Positions 24,263-31,751 of a DNA stretch of 64,000 bases are shown in pieces. This DNA comes from DATBGZ01 sp963803115. GTDB lineage: Bacteria > Actinomycetota > Actinomycetes > Mycobacteriales > Micromonosporaceae. Made by a program: the position numbers and the translations under genes. Position 1 is the stretch's first letter, and every line of letters starts with the position of its first letter. The stretch spans positions 914,777-978,776 of the forward strand of contig CAWDLN010000008.1 of the NCBI GenBank assembly GCA_963803115.1. The letters are read 5' to 3'. A model generated the notes under the pieces. That model had not been told where the DNA came from and made no database searches. It saw nothing but the letters and a program-made list of their open reading frames with translations.

Positions 24263-26560
24263 CTACGGTTGATCGGAGCTAGCGGAGACCGAGAGCTCAG
24301 CTCGGAGCTGTCGTGCTGCGGCGACCACATTGGACAGCGCCACCTCGACCTGCGGGTAGGTGCGTGTCTTGAGTCCGCAGTCGGGATTCACCCACACCCG
24401 ATCCGCCGGTAGTACCCGGAGGGCCGCCGCGAGCAGATCGGCGACCTCGTTGACGCCCGGTACACGCGGCGAGTGGATGTCGTAGACACCGGGGCCTAGT
24501 CCACGCTCGAATCTGGCGACGGCTGGCTCGGCGAGGATGCGCGCGCCCGACCGTGCGGACTCGATGCTCGTTACGTCAGCGTCGAGGGCGTCGATCGCGT
24601 CGAGTACCTCGTCGGCGTTGGAGTAGCACAGGTGAGTGTGGATCTGAGTGCCGTGGGCGGCGGCCGATGTCGCGCGTCGATAGGCCGCAACGGCCCAGGA
24701 CAGGTACTCCGCCTGCTCCTGTCGACGAAGGGGCATCAGCTCTCGCAGGGCCGGCTCGTCAACCTGGATGACGCCGATCCCGGCCGCCTCAAGGGCGCGC
24801 ACCTCTGCGGCGATGGCGTCCGCGACCTGCCGCACCACATCGCGGAGCGGCAGATCCCGGCGGACGAAAGACCACGCGACGATCGTGATGGGTCCCGTGA
24901 GCATTCCCTTGACTGGCCGGTCGGTCAGCGACTGCGCGTACTCTGCCCAGCGGACGGTGATAGGCCCGGGCCGACTGACGTCGCCGTGCAGTATAGGCGG
25001 CCGGGTGCACCGCGAGCCGTACGACTGGACCCATCCATGACGGGTCGTCGCGAAGCCGGCGAGATTCTCGGCGAAGTACTGCACCATGTCGTTGCGCTCG
25101 GGCTCGCCGTGGACGAGCACGTCGATCCCGAGACGTTCCTGCAACCGGATCACCTGCCCGATCTCGGTTCGGATCCGTTGTTCGTAATCGTCGAGATCCA
25201 TCCGTCCGGCGGCGACGGCGGCGCGAGCCGCACGCAGTTCGCCGGTCTGCGGAAAGGACCCGGTCGTCGTCACCGGCAACGGGGGCAGTCCCAACTTCGC
25301 CTGGGCCGCGGCTCGGACCGGGTACGGACTGCGACGCGGACCTTCCGGCCCGGGTGATGTGGCCGGCGACGCTGGGGGCGCCGTCGGCCGGAAGACGTGC
25401 CCACCTGGCCGGTGCGCGAGTAGATCCGCGAGCCCGACAACCTCGGCCACCTTTTGATCTGCGAATGCGAGCCGCGCCCGTAGCGTCGGTTCGAGGTCGG
25501 CCTCGAGTTCGAGGTCGTGCGGCACATGCAGGAGCGGACATGACGTACCCACGACCACATCGCCGAGCCGGTCGCGCACAAAGCGGAGCACCCCGAGGGC
25601 TTCATCCAAGTCGGTCCGCCACACGTCGCGGCCGGACACAACACCCGCCACGATCGTCTTACCTTCAAGCGACGACAGATCGGGACGCGCGAGATCAGTC
25701 CGGCCACGGACGAGGTCGAGCCCGACCGCCTCGATGGGGACCGAGCCGAGAATGGGCAGGGCGTCGCCGAGATCGCCGAAGTACGCCGCGACGAATAGAC
25801 GCGGACGATGGGACAGCTTTCCTAGGCGCGAGTAGACGTGTCGTACCACTGCCAACTCCGCGCTCGCACGATCGGCCACCAGAGCGGGTTCGTCCAGCTG
25901 CACCCACTCGACGCCCTCCGCGACCAGGATTTGTAGCAGCTCCGCGTAGACGTCGAGGACGTCGTCCAGCCGGTTCAGCGGTGGGAAGCCGGCCTCGGCG
26001 CCCGATGGACTGTGCGAGAGCAGAAGGAACGTCACCGGGCCGAGCAGGACCGGGCGGGTCGCCAGCCCCAACGCCATCGCCTCCCGGACCTCGGTGACCG
26101 GCTTGGCACCCGCCAGGCGAAACGCCGTGGTGACACCGATCTCTGGCACGAGGTAGTGGTAGTTGGTGTCAAACCATTTGGTCATCCGCAACGGCGGCTG
26201 GTCGTCCGTACCGCGGGCCATCGCGAAGTAGGCGTCGAGACCGTGCCCGTCGAGGTCCGCGACCGACCGATAGCGGTCGGGTACGGCTCCCACCAGGACG
26301 GCCGTGTCCAGCACATGGTCGTAGAAGGAGAACGTGTTGGACGGCGGCAACGCGAGGCCGAGTGATGACAGCCGGTGCCAGGTCGCGGTGCGCAGCTCAC
26401 GACCCGTGCGGACGAGGTCCTCGGGCGACGACCGACCGTCCCAATAGGACTCGAGCGCGCGTTTGAGTTCGCGGCGTGGCCCGATCCGCGGGTACCCGAG
26501 GATCGTGGCGGGCCCGAGCCCGAGCGACTGCGGCCGCGCAGGGGCGGACGACTGGGGCAC
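24263..26560 (-). CDS. metE: Cobalamin-independent methionine synthase
   Basis: A 765-residue protein that transfers a methyl group from 5-methyltetrahydropteroyl-triglutamate to homocysteine. I chose the GTG at 26560, preceded by AGGGAG, because it gives the normal MetE length and begins just before TILGYPRIGPRRELKRALESYW. The C-terminal barrel holds TTTGSFPQTGELR, the zinc ligands in IHTHLCYSN (His643, Cys645), the glutamate in SIESARSG and the cysteine in NPDCGLKTRTYPQVE. The gene is divergent from a LysR regulator, with a palindrome between them, so it may be regulated by that protein. Confidence 0.95.
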   Translation of the reverse strand: MPQSSAPARPQSLGLGPATILGYPRIGPRRELKRALESYWDGRSSPEDLVRTGRELRTATWHRLSSLGLALPPSNTFSFYDHVLDTAVLVGAVPDRYRSVADLDGHGLDAYFAMARGTDDQPPLRMTKWFDTNYHYLVPEIGVTTAFRLAGAKPVTEVREAMALGLATRPVLLGPVTFLLLSHSPSGAEAGFPPLNRLDDVLDVYAELLQILVAEGVEWVQLDEPALVADRASAELAVVRHVYSRLGKLSHRPRLFVAAYFGDLGDALPILGSVPIEAVGLDLVRGRTDLARPDLSSLEGKTIVAGVVSGRDVWRTDLDEALGVLRFVRDRLGDVVVGTSCPLLHVPHDLELEADLEPTLRARLAFADQKVAEVVGLADLLAHRPGGHVFRPTAPPASPATSPGPEGPRRSPYPVRAAAQAKLGLPPLPVTTTGSFPQTGELRAARAAVAAGRMDLDDYEQRIRTEIGQVIRLQERLGIDVLVHGEPERNDMVQYFAENLAGFATTRHGWVQSYGSRCTRPPILHGDVSRPGPITVRWAEYAQSLTDRPVKGMLTGPITIVAWSFVRRDLPLRDVVRQVADAIAAEVRALEAAGIGVIQVDEPALRELMPLRRQEQAEYLSWAVAAYRRATSAAAHGTQIHTHLCYSNADEVLDAIDALDADVTSIESARSGARILAEPAVARFERGLGPGVYDIHSPRVPGVNEVADLLAAALRVLPADRVWVNPDCGLKTRTYPQVEVALSNVVAAARQLRAELSVSASSDQP

Positions 26561-26616
26561 GGCGGCTCCCTTCGTTGAGGTTTGCGCCATCCTGCCTGCG
26601 CATTGATCGCCCTGCA

Positions 26617-26643
26617 CGATCCATTCGTCACGCTTATGGATCG
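26617..26643. promoter_or_regulatory. Candidate LysR-type operator
   Basis: Arms CGATCCAT (26617-26624) and ATGGATCG (26636-26643) are exact reverse complements separated by 11 bases, giving the T-N11-A layout of LysR binding sites. It lies 57 bp upstream of metE and 44 bp upstream of the LysR gene. Confidence 0.6.
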
Positions 26644-26686
26644 GTACGGGGTCCCACGAGACGCCGCGGCGTGGGGATAATGGCCG

Positions 26687-27601
26687 GTGGACCCCGGCAC
26701 CGGCCTTCGCGAGATCCGTTGCTTTGTGCTGGTTGCCCAGGAACTCAGCTTCTCCAGCGCGGCACAGGCACTGGGCATTTCGCAGCCCGCGGTCAGTCAG
26801 GCCATCGGGCGGCTCGAGCGAGGGCTCGGGGTACGGCTCTTCGAGCGGACCAGCCGGGATGTGCAACTGTCCGGGGCCGGCAAGGTCCTCCTTCGCCACG
26901 CCGAGGCGCTGCTTGAGCAGGCGGCGGCCTTCACAGCTGAGGCGGCTCGGCTCGCGGTCCCGACGACGCGGGCGATTCGGCTGGCTTATTGCCCGCTCGT
27001 GGGTGGGTTGGCGGCGCGAGTCGCGCGGCGGTTCTCCTACCGCACGAACCGGATGGAACTCGAGTTGCGACCAGCCGGTTGGAACGCGGCCACCGCGGAC
27101 GTCACCCAGGGCACGACGTCTGCAGCGATCATGAGCATGCCCTTCCCGCGAGGGTTCGCCACGACGGCCCGCTTTCACGTGCCGATCACCCATGTCGCCA
27201 TACCGGCCGCGAATCCACTCGCCACCGCGTCCCGCGTGCGCCTATCCGACCTGAACCACGACGACGTACTCATGCCGCGCGGCCGACCGCCGGGCAGCGT
27301 CTGGGCGTATCTGTCCACCGTCCTACGTGGAGCGCAGCCGGTCGAGGGAGTGTCAGACGACTTCGACGATCTTCCGGCAGCGCTGGACCTGGTGGCGGCC
27401 GGCCGGGGTCTTCTACCCGTGCCGCGCCTGCTCGTGGAGACTATCTCCCGACCCGACGTGCGGTTCGTGCCGCTCGAGGGCAGCACGGTCAAGATGACGT
27501 ACGCACTGGTGTGGAATCAGGACGACGCGTCGGCGGAGTTGATGGCGCTCGTCGAGACCGTTCAGGAAATCCTGCGCACGCCGGGCCAAGTCGCGCGCTG
27601 A
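26687..27601 (+). CDS. LysR-family transcriptional regulator
   Basis: A 304-residue protein. The N-terminal winged helix-turn-helix is REIRCFVLVAQELSFSSAAQALGISQPAVSQAIGRLERGLGVRLFERTSRDVQLSGAG, followed by a linker helix and a periplasmic-binding-like effector domain (from about residue 90). GTG at 26687 is the start. The divergent position next to metE, with a T-N11-A palindrome between them, resembles the metR-metE arrangement of enterobacteria, but the effector (homocysteine there) is only an inference here. Confidence 0.9.
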   Translation: MDPGTGLREIRCFVLVAQELSFSSAAQALGISQPAVSQAIGRLERGLGVRLFERTSRDVQLSGAGKVLLRHAEALLEQAAAFTAEAARLAVPTTRAIRLAYCPLVGGLAARVARRFSYRTNRMELELRPAGWNAATADVTQGTTSAAIMSMPFPRGFATTARFHVPITHVAIPAANPLATASRVRLSDLNHDDVLMPRGRPPGSVWAYLSTVLRGAQPVEGVSDDFDDLPAALDLVAAGRGLLPVPRLLVETISRPDVRFVPLEGSTVKMTYALVWNQDDASAELMALVETVQEILRTPGQVAR

Positions 27602-27618
27602 CTCCCGCCGCATAACGG

Positions 27619-27664
27619 CCCGCCCGTCAGTCCACAGCTGGCCGAGTGTGGACTGACGGGCGGG
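27619..27664. terminator. Strong terminator hairpin after the LysR gene
   Basis: Perfect 18-bp arms (27619-27636 and 27647-27664; outer part CCCGCCCGTCAG) around a 10-base loop, starting 17 bp after the stop codon. It is followed by TATCTACT rather than a T run. Confidence 0.85.
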
Positions 27665-27928
27665 TATCTACTGTGGAATGTCAGATAGGCAGCCAGAGGG
27701 CGAGAACGTTGGGCGGTTCCCAGCCCACGAGTGAGGTGTGCGCCTGCCGGCACTGATGTGGTCGCCCGGTGGGGTAGTACCGCCACACGCGCCGAGGTCC
27801 CCAGACGCCCGACCCGCCGGTGCTGGGGGCCCCGTTCTGGGTCCATCACGGCTTTCCTGGTATTGCGTCGACGCACAGCCCGGCTCCTTGGTCCACTTTG
27901 GAAGGATCGCCGTGATCATGGTGAGAAG

Positions 27929-27983
27929 GTGGACATTTCGGCTCGATCATGGCCCACAGGACATGATCGAGCCGAAAGTCCAC
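27929..27983. terminator. Terminator hairpin after the chitinase gene
   Basis: A 16-bp perfect stem (27936-27951 with 27962-27977) extended by GTGGAC/GTCCAC (27929-27934 with 27978-27983) across a one-base bulge. It lies just past the chitinase stop on the minus strand. The roughly 265 bp between this and the LysR terminator show nothing else. Confidence 0.8.
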
Positions 27984-27989
27984 TTAGGA

Positions 27990-30194
27990 CTACTGCAGTC
28001 CGGTGTGCATGGCGGCGACCAGAGTTCCGTCGTCGCCGTCCAGGGACCAGATCATCAGGCCACCCAGGCCGTTCGCCTTGACGTAGGCGCCCTTCGCCTG
28101 GATCAGTTGCGGGTCGTCGTAGGACCAGAATGTCGACCCGTCGTACTTCCACACCGCGCCGTTGGTGTTGTCACGGAAGACGGTTCCGGCCCGGTTCTTC
28201 AGCACGTCGTAGTCCTCGGTGCCCGCCTCGAACGTGCCCGAGGCCGGGCTGCCGTTCTGGTACAGGCCGTTGTTGACGTTCGCCACGCCGGTCCAACCAC
28301 GTCCGTACGCCGGCACGCCGACGACGAGCTTGCTGGCTGGGGCACCCATGCTCAGGTACTTCTGGACGGCGCCGTCGACCGAGAACCGCTGGTTCGCCGG
28401 CGCCGGGTTGGCCGCCGGGTTGCGCAGCTGTGACTGGTGGTTGGTCTGCGGCTGCCAGGCGCCATAGAAGTCATAGCCCTGAACCGTTGCGAAGCTAAGG
28501 CTGTTGAATACACTCGGCGAGATCCCGGCGTCGATCTTCGCGTTGTCGGCCGGCAGGAACGCGGTCAGCTCGTACGTCCTGCCCACCGAGGCGCCGTAGG
28601 TGTTGAGCTGCGACCGGAACTCCTGGAGCAGGCCCACGAAGTTGGCCTTGTCCTCGGCCCGGACCACATTGCCGGTGTTGCCCTCGGATGCGGGCCACTC
28701 CCAGTCGAGGTCGATGCCGTCGAAGACTCCGAACGCGGAACCGGGGCCACCCTGCGGCTCACCGCCGATCATCGGCACGTTGCCCTTGATGAACAGGTCG
28801 ATGCAGCTCGACACGAACGCCGCGCGGTTGGCCGGCAACGCCGCGTTGGAGAAGAACTTCGACCAGGTCCAGCCACCGATGGAGATGTTCACCTTGAGGT
28901 TCGGGTACTTCGCCTTGAGCTGCTTGAGCTGGTTGAAATTGCCGGCCAGCGGCTGGTTGAAGGTGTCCGCGACGCCGGTGACCGTGTCGGCCGCGGAGAA
29001 CCGGGTCTGGTAGTCGGCCCACGCGTCGCCCTGGCCGAGCTGGTTCGCCTCGAAGCAGCGGCCCTGCTCATTCACGTTGGCGAAGGCGTAGTTGATGTGG
29101 GTCAGCTTGGCGGCCTGGCCGCTGGTGTCGATGTTGCGCACCTTGAAGTTACGGGCGTAGATGCCCCACTGGGGGAAATAGCCCACCCGCCGGGTCGCCC
29201 CGGCGGTGACGGGGTTGGTCGTGACAGAGATCTGGTTGCTCGGCGAGGAGAGGTTGCCCGCGCCGTCACGCGCGCGAACGGTGTACGTGTACGTGGTGTT
29301 TGCCGCGAGGCCTGAGTCCACATAGGACGTCGTCGTGGTCTGGGCGGTCGGCGTCGAGGCGCCGTTGCGGTACACGTTGTAGCCGGCGAGCCCGCTACCG
29401 CCGGAGTCGGTCGAGGCACCCCACGACAGGTTGATGCTCGACGACGTCTTGCTCGGGCTGGACAGCGGGCCCGGCGTCGTCGGCGGTGTGGTGTCGCTGG
29501 CGTTCGTGTTCGTCGTGACCGAGATCTGGTTGCTGTTGGGGGAGAGGTTGCCGGCGCCGTCGCGGGCCCGGACGGTGTATGTGTACGTCGTGTTCGCGGT
29601 CAGCCCGGTGTCGGTGAACGTGGTGCCGGTTACCTGCGCGGTCGGGGTCGCCGAGCCGTTGCGGTACACGTTGTAGCCGGCGAGCCCGCTGCCGCCGGTG
29701 TCGGTGGAGCCGCCCCAGCTGAGTGAGATCGACGTGGTCGTCTTGCTGGGGCTGGTGAGGTTCGTCGGGGTGGATGGCGCGGTAGTATCGACGGTGCCGC
29801 CGGCATCGCAGCTCAACCCGTTGAGGCGGCAGTTCGCCGGCGCGATCCCGCCGGGCGCGCCGATCCAGCCGAAGCTCGTCGAGGCACCGACGGCGAGAGT
29901 CTTGTTCCAGGTTCCGACGGCGACCACGTGGTTGCCTGTCTTGGTGACGCTGGAGTCCCAGAAGGAGGAGATCGTCGCGCCGGCGGGGAGGTCGAACTCA
30001 ACCTGCCAGTCGAGAGCACTGCTGGAGCCGTTCGTGATCGTGTACTTGCCCTCGTACCCGGTACCCCAGTCACTGGATTTGGTGAACGCCGCCGCCGCGC
30101 CGTTCGCGGCGATTGCGGCCTGGGTCGGGACGAAGGTGAGGCCGAGGGCGAGGATTGTGGCCGCGCCGAGCGCCAAGCGGACGGGTCGTCTCAT
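27990..30194 (-). CDS. Secreted GH18 chitinase with CBM2 and two FN3 domains
   Basis: A 734-residue exported enzyme. Residues 1-30 are a signal peptide (RRPVRLALGAATILALGLTF...A). A CBM2-like cellulose/chitin-binding domain follows to about 130 (WGTGYEGKYTITNGSS, FGWIG). Two nearly identical fibronectin type III domains occupy about 140-330, each with GLAGYNVYRNG and TYTYTVRARDGAGNLS. The GH18 catalytic domain holds the DGIDLDWEWP motif, with the proton donor at Glu499. The ATG at 30194 follows GGAGA. A 17-bp near-palindrome sits just upstream. It degrades chitin outside the cell. Confidence 0.95.
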   Translation of the reverse strand: MRRPVRLALGAATILALGLTFVPTQAAIAANGAAAAFTKSSDWGTGYEGKYTITNGSSSALDWQVEFDLPAGATISSFWDSSVTKTGNHVVAVGTWNKTLAVGASTSFGWIGAPGGIAPANCRLNGLSCDAGGTVDTTAPSTPTNLTSPSKTTTSISLSWGGSTDTGGSGLAGYNVYRNGSATPTAQVTGTTFTDTGLTANTTYTYTVRARDGAGNLSPNSNQISVTTNTNASDTTPPTTPGPLSSPSKTSSSINLSWGASTDSGGSGLAGYNVYRNGASTPTAQTTTTSYVDSGLAANTTYTYTVRARDGAGNLSSPSNQISVTTNPVTAGATRRVGYFPQWGIYARNFKVRNIDTSGQAAKLTHINYAFANVNEQGRCFEANQLGQGDAWADYQTRFSAADTVTGVADTFNQPLAGNFNQLKQLKAKYPNLKVNISIGGWTWSKFFSNAALPANRAAFVSSCIDLFIKGNVPMIGGEPQGGPGSAFGVFDGIDLDWEWPASEGNTGNVVRAEDKANFVGLLQEFRSQLNTYGASVGRTYELTAFLPADNAKIDAGISPSVFNSLSFATVQGYDFYGAWQPQTNHQSQLRNPAANPAPANQRFSVDGAVQKYLSMGAPASKLVVGVPAYGRGWTGVANVNNGLYQNGSPASGTFEAGTEDYDVLKNRAGTVFRDNTNGAVWKYDGSTFWSYDDPQLIQAKGAYVKANGLGGLMIWSLDGDDGTLVAAMHTGLQ

Positions 30195-30214
30195 CAGCTT
30201 CTCCGTTCGATCCG

Positions 30215-30231
30215 TTAGGAAACTTTACTAA
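30215..30231. promoter_or_regulatory. Near-palindrome upstream of the chitinase gene
   Basis: On the minus strand TTAGTAAAGTTTCCTAA, a palindrome with one mismatched pair, 21-37 bp before the ATG and so likely in the leader or core promoter. It is AT-rich in an otherwise GC-rich context. I recall similar elements before secreted glycosyl hydrolase genes of some actinobacteria; the binding protein is not known to me. Confidence 0.5.
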
Positions 30232-30345
30232 TGGATTTGGGCACGAACGTAGACCCGGCATGTGGGTATGTCAATATGTCGGCGTGGCTGATGTCGCGTC
30301 CGTGCTGAAGCCCGTCGATTGGCGCTCGTGCGATAGAAAGGCCAG

Positions 30346-31140
30346 GTGCACTCGTCCAGAGCGGTCGACCCGCTGGCGACGCCGGCCCGGGTCGCCTTCG
30401 CCGGGGACTGGCACGCCAACACCAGGTGGAGCGTCGCCGCGATTCAGTACGCGGCCGACCACGGTGCGGATGTGATCGTCCACCTGGGTGATTTCGGGTA
30501 CGAGTTCCGCTCAGCGTTCATGACTGGATTGGACCGCGCGCTGACGCGAACCGGACTGCGGCTGCTCTTTGTCGACGGCAACCACGAGGCCTTTCCGACG
30601 CTGCTGCGCTATCCCGTCAGCGGCAACGGACTACGGCAGCTCAGCGGCCGGATCTGGCACCTGCCCCGCGGCTACCGGTGGATCTGGGGCGGGGTCCGGT
30701 GGCTGGCCCTGGGCGGAGCGCACTCGGTGGACCGGCCCTGGCGTGAGCCAGGAGTGTCGTGGTGGCGCGAGGAGACGGTCACCGACGCCGACCTGCACCG
30801 CGCCGTGGCCGGCGGGCCGGCGGACGTCCTCGTCGCACATGATTGTCCGTCCGGAGTGGACATTCCCGGGTTGGCCGAGTCGGCCCATCTGTGGCCGGCC
30901 GAGGAGCTGGTGGCGGCGGATAAGCACCGCCGGCGGCTGCGATCGGTTGTCGACGCCGTCCGCCCGCGTACCGTATGGCACGGCCATTTCCATCAGCGGT
31001 ACTCGGCCGCGCCCGACCTCGGCTACGGTCCGGTGACGGTGCACGGCCTCGACTGTGACGGGTCCACATTGGACAGAAACGTAACCGTGGTAGCCCTCGA
31101 GGAGCTCGTCGTACCCGAAAACACCGTCGCTGCCGTCTGA
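30346..31140 (+). CDS. Calcineurin-like metallophosphoesterase
   Basis: A 264-residue cytoplasmic protein with the full metallophosphatase motif set: AGDWH (for D-x-H), VIVHLGDFG (GDxx), VDGNHE (GNHE/D), VAHDCP and WHGHFH (GHxH). It hydrolyses phosphomono- or diesters with two metal ions; the substrate is not visible. It begins with GTG at 30346. The stop codon is only 20 bp before the outer stem of the first Y-RNA-like unit and it points the same way as the Ro60 gene, so a link to RNA end processing is possible but is inference. Confidence 0.88.
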   Translation: MHSSRAVDPLATPARVAFAGDWHANTRWSVAAIQYAADHGADVIVHLGDFGYEFRSAFMTGLDRALTRTGLRLLFVDGNHEAFPTLLRYPVSGNGLRQLSGRIWHLPRGYRWIWGGVRWLALGGAHSVDRPWREPGVSWWREETVTDADLHRAVAGGPADVLVAHDCPSGVDIPGLAESAHLWPAEELVAADKHRRRLRSVVDAVRPRTVWHGHFHQRYSAAPDLGYGPVTVHGLDCDGSTLDRNVTVVALEELVVPENTVAAV

Positions 31141-31159
31141 TCGCCGGTGTTACCGTGCA

Positions 31160-31316
31160 TTGGCTTGGTGGTGCCCGGTGCGAAGGTGCCGGTTACTTCG
31201 AATCGGGATCGCGGGGTGCAGGTTCGAGTCCTGCCCGCCCGACATTTCGGGCGGTCGCGTAATGGGAGCGCACGTACGTACCGTCGCCGACTTTGATCTC
31301 GGGCACCCCCAGCCAA
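31160..31316 (+). ncRNA. Candidate bacterial Y RNA, unit A
   Basis: The 5' end (31160-31177) pairs with 31300-31316: TTGGCT/AGCCAA, then GG/CC and GGT/ACC around one mismatch, then GCCCG/CGGGC. Next to the inner stem is the repeated 5' element CCCGGTGCGAAG-N4-CGGTTACTTC (31174-31199). A perfect T arm (GCAGG TTCGAGT CCTGC, 31218-31234) follows, then an 8-bp hairpin (31235-31254), and the shared 3' motif TCTCGGGCA. It is the same architecture as unit D. A closed 5'-3' stem plus a tRNA-like module is the plan of Y RNAs bound by Ro60. Confidence 0.6.
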
Positions 31317-31358
31317 AAGTAATCGCGCCGCCTTGATCCCGGGTGCTACGGTCAACTC

Positions 31359-31442
31359 CGCGGTTCCCGGTGCGAAGCCTGACGGTTACTTCACTTCTAA
31401 TGAATCAGAACCCGGCGGGCGATTGTGTTCTCGGGAATCGTG
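31359..31442 (+). ncRNA. Candidate bacterial Y RNA, unit B (short)
   Basis: An 84-base unit closed by 11 pairs (31359-31369 with 31432-31442, two of them G-U). It carries the same 5' element CCCGGTGCGAAG-N5-CGGTTACTTC and 3' TCTCGGG but no T arm, so it lacks the tRNA-like module of the other copies. It may be a minimal Ro60 ligand or a degenerate copy. Confidence 0.5.
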
Positions 31443-31601
31443 CACGACCACCTTCCCGGTGCGCAGGCGAACGGTTACTTCGGTTCGAATCCCGCGTCCC
31501 TCGACGGGGCGTTCGCCCAAGCACGGCGGGCGAAAACCGTACGCCTCAGAGCTTCGCTTTGTTCAAGCGTCGCTTCAATTGTTCTCGGGGAGTTGGACGT
31601 G
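31443..31601 (+). ncRNA. Candidate bacterial Y RNA, unit C
   Basis: The 5' strand from 31443 pairs with 31586-31601: CACG/CGTG, CCA/TGG and CTTCCCG/CGGGGAG, separated by single mismatches. It has the 5' element CCCGGTGCGCAG-N5-CGGTTACTTC, then the box-B-like T-loop GGTTCGAATCC (31482-31492), and ends with TCTCGGG. Its 3' strand overlaps the 5' strand of unit D (31595-31606), so the two closing stems cannot form at once on one transcript. Confidence 0.5.
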
Positions 31602-31714
31602 TGTGGCTTGCCCGGTGCGCAGGCGCCGGTTACTTCGGTATAGGGCCATAACGGTCCGCAGGTTCAACTCCTGCACCCGTCGCCGACCCTGATCTCGGGC
31701 AACCACACGCGTCC
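31595..31714 (+). ncRNA. Candidate bacterial Y RNA, unit D, next to ro60
   Basis: The best-formed unit, about 120 bases. A 12-bp outer stem (31595-31606 GGACGTGTGTGG with 31703-31714, one G-U) is followed by a CTT/AA internal loop and a 5-bp GCCCG/CGGGC stem (31610-31614 with 31696-31700). Inside are the 5' element CCCGGTGCGCAG-N4-CGGTTACTTC and a perfect T arm (GCAGG TTCAACT CCTGC, 31658-31674) held by ACGG/CCGT. A long terminal stem with an internal bulge is the Ro-binding feature of Y RNAs. It ends 37 bp before the TROVE gene. Confidence 0.65.
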
Positions 31715-31751
31715 GGACTCCCCTTTCTCGCAGGAGTGGGGGCTGATTGCC

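Noticed and set aside
31173..31638. CRISPR array (four repeats upstream of ro60)
   Set aside because: The copies are only partly identical, spacing is irregular (about 89 to 192 bp), and no cas gene is present.
31173..31700. T arms in the Ro60 upstream region as ordinary tRNA genes
   Set aside because: None has a matching 7-bp acceptor or anticodon stem-loop at tRNA distance. The units are instead closed by long-range stems with internal loops, as in Y RNAs.
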